Positions 25,876 to 34,858 of a DNA stretch of 64,000 bases are shown here, piece by piece. A model generated the notes under the pieces. The model had not been told where the DNA came from. It did not search any database and was given only the letters and a program-made list of their open reading frames with translations. This stretch comes from Maricaulaceae bacterium (GTDB taxonomy: Bacteria > Pseudomonadota > Alphaproteobacteria > Caulobacterales > Maricaulaceae), in assembly GCA_026126205.1 (NCBI GenBank), contig JAHCJP010000001.1, forward strand, positions 834,224-898,223, given 5' to 3'. The position numbers were made by a program, and so were the translations under genes. Every line of letters starts with the position of its first letter. Within the stretch, counting starts at the first letter, position 1.

Positions 25876-26075
25876 CGTCATTCCGGGCGCGGTGCGGCAT
25901 GTAATGCTGCGCCGCAGACCCGGAACCCAGAGAAGAGAAAGCAGTAAGCTTGCGGGATTCGCTGGCCCGCCACCCTTGTTGCAAGGTGACACCCGCAAGC
26001 GCCTTCCTCGCCTGCGGCAGGTTCCGGCTCGCGCTCCGGACGCCTGCGGCGCCCCGGAGCTTGGCCGGAATGACG
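25876..26075. repeat. Second type of intergenic palindrome (CGTCATTCCGG family)
   Basis: CGTCATTCCGG (25876-25886) and its complement CCGGAATGACG (26065-26075) bound a 200-base non-coding stretch with smaller nested inverted repeats. One of these is the imperfect GCGGTGCGGCAT/ATGCTGCGCCGC hairpin near 25890-25915. Together with the family A copy before it and the short palindrome after it, it fills the 572-base gap between cobT and the next gene; I see no gene there. Confidence 0.65.
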
Positions 26076-26115
26076 ATGTCAGAGCGTATCGATCACCGCG
26101 CCCACCGATTTCGCT

Positions 26116-26137
26116 GTCTCCCCCTCAAGGGGGAGAC
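26116..26137. repeat. Short perfect palindrome upstream of the phytase-esterase-like lipoprotein gene
   Basis: GTCTCCCCCT (26116-26125) and AGGGGGAGAC (26128-26137) form 10-base perfect arms with a 2-base centre, 90 bases before the start codon at 26228. It may be another short intergenic repeat, or a hairpin in the leader of that gene. Confidence 0.5.
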
Positions 26138-26227
26138 GACAGGGTTGCGCTCCGGCGCCTGCGGGCGGGGCCAGGCTGGCGCTCCTCTTCGCTGGCCCCG
26201 GCGCGGACCGGTGCTATAACCGCCGCC

Positions 26228-27229
26228 ATGCTGCTGCGCCTCGCCTTCGTCAGTCTCGTCTTCGGTCTCGCCGCCTGCGCCGAGCCGCCGCGAACGGCCG
26301 AACCCATTGAACTCGCCGCCATCGCCGTCCCGCTCTATCCGGAGGAGCCGGAGCGGGCGGACCTCGGCGTGCTGGAATATCGCGGCGGGCTGCACCTGAC
26401 CGCGCCTCACGCCGGCTTCGGCGGCTGGTCGGCGATGGAGCTGACGGAAGACGGCGCCCGCCTGCTCGCCATCTCCGACCAGGGCTGGTGGCTGACCGCG
26501 TCGCTGACTTACGGCGAGGACGGAACCCTGACCGGCGTTGGGGACGCGGCGATCACGCCGATGCTGGACGCGGCCGGCGCGCCTTTGCAATGGCCGTACT
26601 CGGACGCCGAGGGCCTCGCCCCGCTCGGCGGCGGGCGCTACGCCGTCAGCTTCGAGCACGCCCACCGCATCGAGGTCTATGACATCGGCGCGGACTGGCG
26701 TGGCGTTTCCACCGCCCGTCCGGCGCCGCATCCCGAACCGCCTGGGCTGGAGCGCCTGCCGCCGAACGGCGGCCTGGAGGCTCTGGAGCGCGCCGCCGAC
26801 GGCGGCCTGTGGGCCGGTGTGGAGTACGGGGTGATGGAAGGGCGCCCGAACACGCTATGGCATATCCATAATAACGCACTCTCGACACCATATTCGCTAC
26901 AGTTAGAGGATGGGTTTGGATTCGTCGCCCTGACCCGGCGCGATGGCGGCCGGCTGGTCTGGCTGGAGCGCTTTTATGCCCGCGATACCGGCAACCGGAT
27001 CCGCATTATGCAGGTCTCGGAATCCTGGCTGTTGTCCGGCGGGGCGGAGGGGCGGGCGCCGCGCCTGATCGGCGCGTTGGAGCCGGGGATGACGATCGAT
27101 AATTTCGAAGCCGTTTCAACGGCCTGGGTGAATGGCGAGGAGCGCCTGTTCATCCTGTCGGACGACAATTACAACCCGCCCGGCCAGCGCACTTTGCTGC
27201 TCAGCTTCGCCTTCGCGGACGCCGATTAA
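26228..27229 (+). CDS. Esterase-like activity of phytase family lipoprotein
   Basis: A 333-residue lipoprotein with lipobox FGLAAC (Cys17). The mature region matches the phytase-esterase-like beta-propeller family: GVLEYRGGLHLTAPHAGFGGWSAMEL, LLAISDQGWWL, DAEGLAPLGGGRYAVSFEHAHRI, a C-terminal NFEAVSTAWVNGEERLFILSDDN and ending LLLSFAF. Its substrate is unknown; it would act in the periplasm. The open frame runs upstream into repeat sequence, but the lipoprotein signal fixes the start at 26228. The stop codon overlaps the convergent amidohydrolase stop (27226-27229). Confidence 0.85.
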   Translation: MLLRLAFVSLVFGLAACAEPPRTAEPIELAAIAVPLYPEEPERADLGVLEYRGGLHLTAPHAGFGGWSAMELTEDGARLLAISDQGWWLTASLTYGEDGTLTGVGDAAITPMLDAAGAPLQWPYSDAEGLAPLGGGRYAVSFEHAHRIEVYDIGADWRGVSTARPAPHPEPPGLERLPPNGGLEALERAADGGLWAGVEYGVMEGRPNTLWHIHNNALSTPYSLQLEDGFGFVALTRRDGGRLVWLERFYARDTGNRIRIMQVSESWLLSGGAEGRAPRLIGALEPGMTIDNFEAVSTAWVNGEERLFILSDDNYNPPGQRTLLLSFAFADAD

Positions 27230-28902
27230 TCCGCGCGCCAGACCACCTGTCCATCAATGATGGTCATCACCGGGCGGGCCTGCAGAATCTCCCGCTCCGG
27301 CACCGTCATCAGGTCACGGTCGAACACCGAGAAATCGGCGCGTTTTCCGACGCTTATGCTGCCAAGCTCGTCCTCGCGGAAACTCGCCCGCGCCGGCCAC
27401 AGCGTGAACATGCGCAAGGCTTCCTGCCGCGTCACCGCCTGCTCCGGGCGCCAGTCCGCGTCCTGGTAGCCGTCCAGTCCGCGCCGCGCCACGGCGGCAT
27501 AGAACTCTATGCGCACCTCGCCGCGCTCCACCGGCGCGTCCGAGCCGCCGGCGATGATCGACCCGGAATCGATCAGCGACCGCCAGGCGTAGGCGCCGTC
27601 CAGCCGGTCTTGCCCCAGCCGCGCCGGCGCGAAATACAGATCCCCAATGGCGTGCGAAGGCTGCATGGACGGGATGATACCCAGCTCCGCGAACCGGCCA
27701 ATGTCGTCCGGGTGCACCACCTGCGCATGCTCCACCCGCCAGCGCGGATCGGGCACCGCGCGTTCATCCTCGGGCACGGCCTCAAGCGCCGCCTGCATGC
27801 GGTCGAGCAGCAGACGGTTGCCCCGGTCGCCGATGGCATGGACGTTCATCTGCACCCCGGCGCGCAGAGCGGCGCGGAAAGCCTCGTCAGCCTCTTCCGG
27901 GCGCAGCAGCAACAGGCCGTCGGTGTCCGGCGCGTCGGCGTAGGGGGCCAGCAGCGCCGCGCCGCGGCTGCCTAGCGCGCCGTCCATGTACATCTTCACC
28001 GCCCGGGCGATCATGCGGCCGTTCCCGGCCTCGCGTGGCCCGCCCTCGGCCAGCGGAGCCAGACCGTCCGGATTCGCCGACACATAGACACGCAGACGCA
28101 GCCGGCCGGACGCGGCCAGCCCCTCGATCATCGCCACGTCGGCCCAGGGCACGGACATGTCATGCCCGCCGGTCCAGCCGTAGGAGGCCAGCACCCGCGC
28201 GCCTTCGCGATAGACCTCCGCCCGCTCCGCCGGGTCGCGCGGGCGCTCGACCAGCGCGCGCACGGGATACATCGCCGCGTCGATCAGCATGCCGGTGGGT
28301 TCGCCGGCCTCGTCTCGCAGTATGTCGCCGCCCTCCGGCGCTTCGCTGTCCGCAGATATGCCTGCGCGTTCGAGAGCAAGGCTGTTAGCGGCCAGCGCAT
28401 GCCCGTCGGCGCGCACCAGCACCACGGCGTGGTCCGGCGCGGCGGCGTCGAGATCACGCCGGGTTGGAAACCGCGCTTCCGGCCAGTGGGTCTCGATCCA
28501 GCCGCGGCCATACAGCACTCCGCCTGCCGGCAGGGCCGCTGCGGCAGCGCGCACGCGCTCCACAAGAGCTTCCAGAGACGGCGTGCCTTCCAGATTCAGC
28601 AGGCGCTCGCGCTCGCCCACCCCCATCACATGCACATGGGAGTCGGTAAAGCCGGGATACATCGCCCGCCCGCCGAGATGGATCACCCGCGTATCCGGTC
28701 CGATCAGGCGTTCCGCCCTGCCGAGATCGCCGGCATGGATGATGACGCCGCCGCGCACGGCCACGGCCTCGACCATCGGCTGCGCCCCGTCGGCGGTATG
28801 GATCGGCCCGCCGTGGATCACGAGATCGGCCGAGCCGCCGGACGCCTCGCAGGCGGCGAGCAGTAAAGCGAATGCGGCGGACAGGCAGGCGGCGAGTCGC
28901 AT
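27226..28902 (-). CDS. Amidohydrolase lipoprotein (YtcJ-like)
   Basis: A 558-residue metal-dependent hydrolase. The signal peptide has lipobox LLLAAC (Cys18), so it is periplasmic. The composite domain begins ADLVIHGGPIHTADG, and the barrel starts with GGRAMYPGFTDSHVHVMGVG (HVH metal ligands). Further signatures are VHAIGDRGNRLLLD, VEHAQVVHPDD, and SDAPVERGEVRIEFYAAVARR near the end, all typical of the YtcJ group of exoenzyme-like amidohydrolases. The substrate is unknown. It is convergent with the esterase-like lipoprotein. Confidence 0.9.
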   Translation of the reverse strand: MRLAACLSAAFALLLAACEASGGSADLVIHGGPIHTADGAQPMVEAVAVRGGVIIHAGDLGRAERLIGPDTRVIHLGGRAMYPGFTDSHVHVMGVGERERLLNLEGTPSLEALVERVRAAAAALPAGGVLYGRGWIETHWPEARFPTRRDLDAAAPDHAVVLVRADGHALAANSLALERAGISADSEAPEGGDILRDEAGEPTGMLIDAAMYPVRALVERPRDPAERAEVYREGARVLASYGWTGGHDMSVPWADVAMIEGLAASGRLRLRVYVSANPDGLAPLAEGGPREAGNGRMIARAVKMYMDGALGSRGAALLAPYADAPDTDGLLLLRPEEADEAFRAALRAGVQMNVHAIGDRGNRLLLDRMQAALEAVPEDERAVPDPRWRVEHAQVVHPDDIGRFAELGIIPSMQPSHAIGDLYFAPARLGQDRLDGAYAWRSLIDSGSIIAGGSDAPVERGEVRIEFYAAVARRGLDGYQDADWRPEQAVTRQEALRMFTLWPARASFREDELGSISVGKRADFSVFDRDLMTVPEREILQARPVMTIIDGQVVWRAD

Positions 28903-28958
28903 GGGGGTCTCCGGGTTTCAGCTCGCCCGGACCCTAATCCTCAAAGCCGGAAACGCCA

Positions 28959-28982
28959 ACGCCCGCCGGAGGGGGCGGGCGT
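28959..28982 (-). terminator. Likely terminator downstream of rpmB
   Basis: ACGCCCGCC (28959-28967) and GGCGGGCGT (28974-28982) form a perfect 9-base stem with a 6-base loop. Read on the minus strand it lies 26 bases after the rpmB stop and is followed by TGGCGTTTCC, a weak T tract. Confidence 0.55.
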
Positions 28983-29008
28983 CGCGGAAATCCGGAATTC
29001 GGGGCGCG

Positions 29009-29302
29009 TCAGGCCGCGGCGGCGTCCTGATGCTTTTGCAGGTCGCGCTTGATCTTGCGAACACGCGGCGACAGGTCGACGTCCTTCGCCTTGGCCAGGA
29101 AGGCGTCCAGCCCGCCGACATGGTCGACCGAGCGCAGAGTCTTGGCCGCGATGCGCAGCTTGTAGCTGCGGCCCAGCGCCTCGGAGGACAGGGTCACGTC
29201 CACCAGATTCGGCAGAAACCGCCGCTTGGTCTTGTTGTTGGCGTGGGACACGTTGTGCCCCGTCATCACGCCAACCCCGGTCAGTTCGCAACGCCGCGCC
29301 AT
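29009..29302 (-). CDS. rpmB: 50S ribosomal protein L28
   Basis: A 97-residue protein with the L28 signature throughout: [29 protein letters not shown] at the start, [24 protein letters not shown] in the middle and a basic C-terminus. No zinc-binding CxxC pair is present, as in most alphaproteobacterial L28. The ATG at 29302 follows AAGGATG. A longer open frame upstream in the same phase is not coding. It is monocistronic, with a hairpin terminator behind it. Confidence 0.96.
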   Translation of the reverse strand: MARRCELTGVGVMTGHNVSHANNKTKRRFLPNLVDVTLSSEALGRSYKLRIAAKTLRSVDHVGGLDAFLAKAKDVDLSPRVRKIKRDLQKHQDAAAA

Positions 29303-29488
29303 GGCAAGCATCCTTGAATTCGTGATCGTCGGGCGCCGGCTCATGCCGAGCGGCGCAAGAGCGGGCGAGATAACGGAGCCCGCGCGCGGCGTCAAGCACC
29401 CGGGGCGGCGCCAGAGGCCGTTCATCTTGCAGCCGGGTTTGGTGTAGTATCGCCATGCCGGACGGCTGGGGGCCTGAAGGAGCGGAAC

Positions 29489-30310
29489 GTGAGATTTTTT
29501 ATGTTGACCGGCGCGGCAGCCGCCGCGCTTTTGCTTGGCGGGGCGGCCGCCGGGGCCAGGGGCGTGTCCGGGGCCGCCGGTGCGGTCGAGGCGCGGCCGA
29601 CCGCCACGGTGAACGTGCGCTACACCGGCTCCGTGATGATCTTCAACGTCGCCGACATCCATGTCGCCAGCCGGTTTGAGCCAGAGGTCTACCGCGCCAC
29701 GGCGCGCTTTCGCACCGCGGGCCTCGCCTCGCTTTTCAGCAGCACCGACATCGAGGCCAATGTCAGCGGCTACCGCAACGGCCGCGGCCTGGTTCCCTGG
29801 CGCTACCAGCACCGCAACCACGCCGGCTCGCGCAACCGCCTGGTGGAGGTGAACTTCCCGAACGGTGTCGCGGAGCCGAACATCAACCCGCCCTTCGGGT
29901 CTATGGGAGACCCGCCCGCCAGCCCGGAAGAGCGCGCCGGGGCCATGGACCCGATCTCGGCCCTGTTCTCGATCGCGCTGGGCGCCACCGCGACGAATGG
30001 CGAGCTGTGCCGGGGCCGCGCCCCGGTGTTCGACGGCCGCGCCCGCTATAACCTGCGGCTGGAGCCGGGCGGGACCGAGCGCGTGCGCACCCGCGCCTGG
30101 AGCGGCGACGCCGTGGTCTGCCGCGCCTTCTACGAACCCGTCGCCGGATACGAGGAGGGCAAGCGGCCCACCGACGCCGACATCGCCCAGCCGATCGTGA
30201 TGTGGCTGGCGCCGATCAATGGCGGCGAGATGCATTTCCCCGTACGATTCCGCGCCAACGCCGCCTATGGCGGCGCGACCATCGAGGCGCGGTCGATGAC
30301 GGTGGAATAG
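29489..30310 (+). CDS. DUF3108 domain periplasmic protein (copy 1)
   Basis: A 273-residue secreted protein starting at GTG behind GAAGGAG. The signal peptide is about 22 residues (Ala/Leu/Gly rich). The DUF3108 domain shows [68 protein letters not shown] and [14 protein letters not shown] in order. The function of DUF3108 is not known. A paralogue with the same blocks lies at 58403. The gene is divergent from rpmB and 62 bases ahead of a helicase gene. Confidence 0.85.
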   Translation: MRFFMLTGAAAAALLLGGAAAGARGVSGAAGAVEARPTATVNVRYTGSVMIFNVADIHVASRFEPEVYRATARFRTAGLASLFSSTDIEANVSGYRNGRGLVPWRYQHRNHAGSRNRLVEVNFPNGVAEPNINPPFGSMGDPPASPEERAGAMDPISALFSIALGATATNGELCRGRAPVFDGRARYNLRLEPGGTERVRTRAWSGDAVVCRAFYEPVAGYEEGKRPTDADIAQPIVMWLAPINGGEMHFPVRFRANAAYGGATIEARSMTVE

Positions 30311-30372
30311 CTCGCACGACGGCGGCGCACGCTCTATCTGTGGCCTGACGCAAAGCGAAGCGAGTCGCGGCG

Positions 30373-32916
30373 ATGACCGCCTACGCCCCGATCACAGCGG
30401 TCCTCGGGCCCACCAACACAGGCAAGACGCATCTCGCCGTCGAGCGCATGCTCGCCCGCCGGTCGGGCGTCATCGGCCTGCCGCTGCGCCTGCTGGCGCG
30501 AGAGATCTATGACCGCGTCGTGCGCGAGAAGGGCGAACGCGCCGCGGCGCTGGTGACCGGCGAGGAAAAGATCGTCCCCGCCTCCGCCCGCTATTTCGTC
30601 TGCACCGCCGAGGCGATGCCGCTGGATGTGGAGGCGGCTTTCGTGGCCGTGGACGAGATCCAGCTCGCCGCCGATCCGGAGCGCGGGCATGTGTTCACCG
30701 ACCGGCTGCTGCACGCGCGCGGGACCGAGGAGACGATGCTGCTCGGCGCGGCCAGCATGCGCGCGCTGGTGCGCCGCCTGGTTCCACAGGCAGACATCAT
30801 CAGCCGTGAACGGTTCTCGCAGTTACGCTACGCCGGCCCGGCGAAGCTGACACGCCTGCCCCGCCGCAGCGCCATCGTCGCCTTTTCCTCGGAGTCGGTC
30901 TACGCCATCGCCGAGCTGATCCGCCGCCAGCGCGGCGGCGCGGCGGTGGTGATGGGCGCTCTCAGCCCGCGCACGCGCAACGCCCAGGTTGATCTGTATC
31001 AGGCCGGCGAGGTCGACTATCTGATCGCCACCGACGCCATCGGCATGGGCCTGAACATGGATGTCGGCCATGTCGCCTTCGCCGAGAGGACGAAGTTCGA
31101 CGGTCGGCGGCGCCGCCGCCTTACCGCCGCCGAGACCGGCCAGATCGCCGGGCGCGCCGGGCGCTTTCGCGATGACGGAACCTTCGGCGAAACCGCCGAC
31201 GTCAAACCCTTCGAGGACGAGCTGGTCAAAGCGGTGGAGAACCATGATTTCCCGCCGGTCGAACGCCTGCAATGGCGCAACGCCGATCTGGACCTGTCGT
31301 CGCTGCGGACCCTGCTGGACAGCCTCGCCGCGCCGCCGCCGGACCCGGCGCTGGTGCGCGTGCGCGACGCCGAGGACGAACAGGCGCTCGCCCTGCTGGC
31401 CAGCGACCCCGCCATCGCCGGCGCCGCGGCGCGGCCGGACGGCCCCGCGCTGCTGTGGGAGGTCTGCCGCACCCCGGATTTCCGCAAGATCACCATCGAC
31501 GCCCATGCGCGGCTGCTGAAGACGATTTTCCGTCATCTCGCCGGACCGCACGGGCGGCTGCCCGCCGATTTCATGGCCCGGCATCTGCAGCAGCTCGACC
31601 GCGCGGACGGCGATGTCGGCCAGCTGGCCCAGCGCCTCGCCCATGTGCGCACCTGGGCCTACGTCGCCAACCGGCCGGACTGGACAGAACGGCCGGAAAC
31701 CTGGCGGGCCCGCGCCCGCGAGGTGGAGGATCGTCTGTCCGACGCCCTGCACGAGCGGCTGATGCAGCGTTTCGTCGACCGCCGCACCAGCGCCCTGGTG
31801 CGCGGCCTGCGCGAGGAGCGCGACCTGCTGGCCGGGCTGTCCGCTGATGGCGCGGTGACCGTGGAGGGGCATCCGGTCGGCCGGCTGGAAGGGCTGGCCT
31901 TCCGCACGGACGCCCGGGGATCGGCGCTGGCCGCCCGCGCCGTGCGCGGCGCGGCCGAGAAGGCGTTGCGGCCGGAAGTGAACCGGCGCCTGGGAGAACT
32001 GGCGCGCGCCGACGCCGCTGACCTGACCATCGGCGATGACGGGCGTATCGACTGGCGCGGCGAGGCCGTGGCGCGGCTTGCGCCGGGGCCGGAGCCGCTG
32101 CGGCCGTCCTGCGTGCTGCTCGGCGGGGAGATCGGCGCGGCCGAGGCCCGCGAGCGCGCGCGGCGGCGCATCGAGACCCTGGCGCAGACGATGTTGAAAG
32201 ACGCGCTGGCCCCGCTGTTCACCCTGTCGGACGCCGCGAAGGCGGGCGATCTGCCCGGCCTGGCCCGCGGCGTCGCCTGGCGGCTGGCCGAAGCTGGCGG
32301 CGTGCTGCCGCGCGAAGCTGTTGCGGACGAGGCGCGCGCCCTGTCGCCCGCCGAGCGCCGCGCGCTGCGGGCGCTGGGGGTGCGCATCGGCGAATACAGC
32401 CTGCACCTGCCGGCGCTGCTGAAACCGGGCGCGGCGCGGCTGAATGCGTTGGTCCGCGCCAGCGGTGACGGACGCCCCTTCCTGCCGGCTCCGGGCCTGG
32501 TCAGCCTGCCCGCCGATGACGGCGCCGGCGACGCCGCGCTGGCTGCAGCGGGATTCCTGCGATGCGGCCCGCTGGCCGTGCGCGCCGACATGGCCGAACG
32601 GCTGGCGGACCTGATCCGCGCCGGGCGCACGAAGCAGGGGTTCGAACTGACCCCGGCGATGACGGCGCTGCTGGGCTGTTCGCTGGCCGATCTGCGCGGC
32701 GCGCTGTCGGCGCTGGGCTACCGGCGGCTGAAACGCGGACCGGACCCGGCCAAGGCCGAAGGCGAGCTGTGGGGGATGCGCCGCCGCCGCACACCCGCCG
32801 CGGCGTCCGCCCCGCCTCCAGCCGACAGTCCTTTCGCCCCGCTGGCGGCGTTGCGGCCCGCGAAACCGGCCCGCGCCCGGCGCCGCAGGCCGCCCACCCG
32901 CAAGGCGCGGCGATGA
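30373..32916 (+). CDS. Suv3-like DEx/D-box RNA/DNA helicase
   Basis: An 847-residue superfamily-2 helicase. Motif I is GPTNTGKT (12-19), motif II DEIQ in [15 protein letters not shown], motif [13 protein letters not shown], then [17 protein letters not shown] and [15 protein letters not shown]. Motif VI is in [22 protein letters not shown]. This is the mitochondrial Suv3/alphaproteobacterial helicase group, implicated in RNA turnover. The long Ala/Arg-rich C-terminal part ends in a basic tail ([15 protein letters not shown]). It overlaps the downstream S4-domain gene by ATGA, consistent with co-translation of two RNA-binding proteins. Confidence 0.93.
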   Translation: MTAYAPITAVLGPTNTGKTHLAVERMLARRSGVIGLPLRLLAREIYDRVVREKGERAAALVTGEEKIVPASARYFVCTAEAMPLDVEAAFVAVDEIQLAADPERGHVFTDRLLHARGTEETMLLGAASMRALVRRLVPQADIISRERFSQLRYAGPAKLTRLPRRSAIVAFSSESVYAIAELIRRQRGGAAVVMGALSPRTRNAQVDLYQAGEVDYLIATDAIGMGLNMDVGHVAFAERTKFDGRRRRRLTAAETGQIAGRAGRFRDDGTFGETADVKPFEDELVKAVENHDFPPVERLQWRNADLDLSSLRTLLDSLAAPPPDPALVRVRDAEDEQALALLASDPAIAGAAARPDGPALLWEVCRTPDFRKITIDAHARLLKTIFRHLAGPHGRLPADFMARHLQQLDRADGDVGQLAQRLAHVRTWAYVANRPDWTERPETWRARAREVEDRLSDALHERLMQRFVDRRTSALVRGLREERDLLAGLSADGAVTVEGHPVGRLEGLAFRTDARGSALAARAVRGAAEKALRPEVNRRLGELARADAADLTIGDDGRIDWRGEAVARLAPGPEPLRPSCVLLGGEIGAAEARERARRRIETLAQTMLKDALAPLFTLSDAAKAGDLPGLARGVAWRLAEAGGVLPREAVADEARALSPAERRALRALGVRIGEYSLHLPALLKPGAARLNALVRASGDGRPFLPAPGLVSLPADDGAGDAALAAAGFLRCGPLAVRADMAERLADLIRAGRTKQGFELTPAMTALLGCSLADLRGALSALGYRRLKRGPDPAKAEGELWGMRRRRTPAAASAPPPADSPFAPLAALRPAKPARARRRRPPTRKARR

Positions 32917-33215
32917 CCGGCGACGGCGCGGTGCGCGCCGATGTCTGGCTATGGCGGGCGCGGTTTTTCAAGACCCGGGGTCTGGCCGCCGCCTTCATCG
33001 CCGCAGGGAAGGCGCGCGTCGAATCCGGCGGTCCGCCGCGGCGGCTGGAGAAGCCGGCCGCGCCCGTGCGCCCCGGCGATCTGTTGACCTTCCCCTTGCG
33101 CGGGCGGATCGTCCGGTTGCGAATCCTCGCCCCCGGCGTCCGGCGCGGCCCGGCGGCGGAGGCGCGGGCGCTGTATGAACTGCTGGATGACGCGAACGGA
33201 GCCGGGGATGCTTGA
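32913..33215 (+). CDS. S4-domain RNA-binding protein (Hsp15-like)
   Basis: A 100-residue protein with an S4 fold at the N-terminus (VRADVWLWRARFFKTRGLAAAFIAAGKARVE) and the PGDLLTFPLRGRIVRLRIL strand pair. This matches the Hsp15/RNA-binding S4 family, which binds stalled 50S-nascent chain complexes in E. coli. It overlaps the helicase stop by ATGA, and its last eight bases overlap the start of the TerB-like gene, making a tight operon. Confidence 0.9.
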   Translation: MTGDGAVRADVWLWRARFFKTRGLAAAFIAAGKARVESGGPPRRLEKPAAPVRPGDLLTFPLRGRIVRLRILAPGVRRGPAAEARALYELLDDANGAGDA

Positions 33216-33654
33216 CGCCATCAGACGCTGGCTGACGCCGAGGGGCAGGACTCCGCAGGCGCTTGAGCCGCATCTGGCCGCAACCGCGCTGCTGGTGGAG
33301 GCGGCGCTGGCCGATGGCGTCTACGCTGAAGCCGAGGAAGCGGCGATCCGCAAAATCCTGCAGGGCGCATTCGGCCTGACCCCGGACGCGGCGGCGGCGA
33401 TGCTGACAGAGGCCGAGGACCTGGCCGAGGCGGCGGCGGACCATTTCCGTTTCACCCACGCGGTGAAGTTCGGCCTGCCGCATGACGAGCGGCTCGCGCT
33501 GGTCGAGCATTTGTGGACGGTGGCCCTGTCCGACGGCGAGAAATGCGCAATCGAGGACGCCTTCATCCGTAAGGTCGCCGCCCTGCTGGCGGTGACCGAT
33601 CGCGAGCGGGCCGAGGCGAAGGCGCGCGCGAAGGCCGCACAGTCCGGGCGTTGA
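33208..33654 (+). CDS. TerB-family (tellurite resistance-like) helical protein
   Basis: A 148-residue, all-helical protein with the TerB pattern: TALLVEAALADGVYAEAEEAAIRKIL and LVEHLWTVALSDGEKCAIEDAFIRKVAALL, two repeats carrying acidic residues that in TerB bind metal. Start 33208 (MLDAIRRW) is chosen over 33175 because GGAGCCGGGG precedes it. It overlaps the S4 gene by 8 bases. A tellurite function should not be assumed from the family name. Confidence 0.85.
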   Translation: MLDAIRRWLTPRGRTPQALEPHLAATALLVEAALADGVYAEAEEAAIRKILQGAFGLTPDAAAAMLTEAEDLAEAAADHFRFTHAVKFGLPHDERLALVEHLWTVALSDGEKCAIEDAFIRKVAALLAVTDRERAEAKARAKAAQSGR

Positions 33655-33717
33655 CAAACGCGGTGCGCAGCCGCATCTCCCGCCCGTCTTCTCCCGAAAC
33701 GCCGCCCGCAACCGCCC

Positions 33718-34059
33718 ATGACCTACATCGTCACCGACGCCTGCATCCGCTGCAAATACATGGATTGCGTCGAGGTGTGCCCCGTCGACTGTTTCTACGA
33801 GGGCGAAAACATGCTGGTCATCCATCCCGACGAGTGCATCGACTGCGGGGTGTGCGAGCCGGAATGCCCGGTCGAGGCGATCAAGCCCGACACCGAGGAC
33901 GACCCGGACGGCAAGTGGCTGGAAGTCAATTCGCGCTTCGCGACGGTGTGGCCCAACATCACCATCAAGGGCGAAGCGCCGGCCGACGCCGAGCAATTCG
34001 AGACCGAAACCGGCAAATTCGAAAAATATTTCTCGGAACGTCCCGGCAAGGGTTCGTAA
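33718..34059 (+). CDS. fdxA: Seven-iron ferredoxin FdxA
   Basis: A 113-residue ferredoxin. [29 protein letters not shown] carries the ligands of the 3Fe-4S cluster with its extra Cys, and [17 protein letters not shown] the second cluster. The C-terminal 50 residues (ending ERPGKGS) are the usual FdxA extension. It is a small cytoplasmic electron carrier conserved next to carD in alphaproteobacteria, as here (206 bases upstream of carD). Confidence 0.96.
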   Translation: MTYIVTDACIRCKYMDCVEVCPVDCFYEGENMLVIHPDECIDCGVCEPECPVEAIKPDTEDDPDGKWLEVNSRFATVWPNITIKGEAPADAEQFETETGKFEKYFSERPGKGS

Positions 34060-34101
34060 ACCGCGGCGATTGTCCGGGCTTGGAATTAATACGTTTTTAT
34101 G

Positions 34102-34117
34102 ATAGGTTAACACCTAT
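34102..34117. promoter_or_regulatory. Palindrome in the AT-rich leader upstream of carD
   Basis: ATAGGTTAACACCTAT is a perfect 6-4-6 inverted repeat inside an unusually AT-rich stretch (34080-34120). TTGGAA at 34080-34085 and TAGGTT at 34103-34108 could be a promoter, 17 bases apart, with the palindrome covering its -10. A second hairpin, GGGCGCC/GGCGCCC, follows at 34121-34146. A regulated carD promoter is the likely meaning; no regulator is identified. Confidence 0.4.
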
Positions 34118-34265
34118 ATCGGGCGCCGTGGTCTCCATTGGCGCCCGTTACCTGATCAGAATGGTGCGCGCTTTTTACTGACAGATCCTTTTCAGCAACC
34201 GGTCTTCACGGGGACCGCGTGCGGCGGATCATTCGCGTTGCGTCAACGGCGGACAGAGGACATCC

Positions 34266-34793
34266 ATGACGAAGAAATCTGCGAACGACAACAAGACCTT
34301 CAAGAAAGGCGACTACATCGTGTATCCGGCGCACGGCGTCGGCAGGGTGACCGGGGTTGAGAAGGACCAGGTCGCCGGCTTCGATATCGAGGTCTATGTC
34401 GTCTCCTTCGAGCAGGACAAGATGACCCTGCGCGTCCCCACCGCCCGCGCCGGCCAGTCCGGCATGCGCCCGCTGTCGAACGACAAGATCGTCAAGGACG
34501 CCCTGAAGACGCTGAAGGGCCGCGCCCGCGTGAAGCGCACCATGTGGTCGCGCCGCGCCCAGGAATACGAGGCGAAGATCAATTCCGGCGACCTGATCTC
34601 CATCGCCGAGGTGGTGCGCGACCTGTATCGCGCCGAGGACCAGCCGGAACAGTCCTATTCCGAGCGCCAGCTCTATGAATCGGCGCTGGACCGCATGGTC
34701 CGCGAGGTCGCCGCGGTCGAGAAGATCGACCACGACAAGGCCAAGGAGATGTTGTCGAAGTCGCTGCACGGCAAAACCGCCGCCGCGGCCTGA
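34266..34793 (+). CDS. carD: CarD-family transcriptional regulator
   Basis: A 175-residue protein. The N-terminal RNA polymerase-interacting Tudor-like domain is FKKGDYIVYPAHGVGRVTGVEKDQVAG, then VSFEQDKMTLRVPTARA. The C-terminal helical DNA-binding domain includes RAQEYEAKINSGDLISIAEVVRDLYR and SYSERQLYESALDRMVREVAAVE. CarD binds the RNA polymerase beta subunit and stabilises open complexes, often at rRNA promoters. It has a long 5' leader and a strong terminator just after the stop. Confidence 0.95.
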   Translation: MTKKSANDNKTFKKGDYIVYPAHGVGRVTGVEKDQVAGFDIEVYVVSFEQDKMTLRVPTARAGQSGMRPLSNDKIVKDALKTLKGRARVKRTMWSRRAQEYEAKINSGDLISIAEVVRDLYRAEDQPEQSYSERQLYESALDRMVREVAAVEKIDHDKAKEMLSKSLHGKTAAAA

Positions 34794-34821
34794 CCGCAGG
34801 CATTTCCGATGCGTTTGCGAG

Positions 34822-34852
34822 CGCCCGGCCATTGGCCGGGCGTTTCGCGTTT
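34822..34852. terminator. Rho-independent terminator after carD
   Basis: CGCCCGGCC (34822-34830) and GGCCGGGCG (34834-34842) pair perfectly around an ATT loop, followed by TTTCGCGTTT. It lies between carD and the convergent nuclease-like gene. Confidence 0.85.
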
Positions 34853-34858
34853 CCGCGC

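Noticed and set aside
29303..30235. Upstream extension of the rpmB reading frame to over 400 codons
   Set aside because: It overlaps the DUF3108 gene antisense and its divergent promoter region; L28 is complete from 29302.
34121..34146. GGGCGCC/GGCGCCC hairpin as the fdxA terminator
   Set aside because: It has a 12-base loop and no T tract, and lies over 60 bases after fdxA beyond a likely carD promoter.
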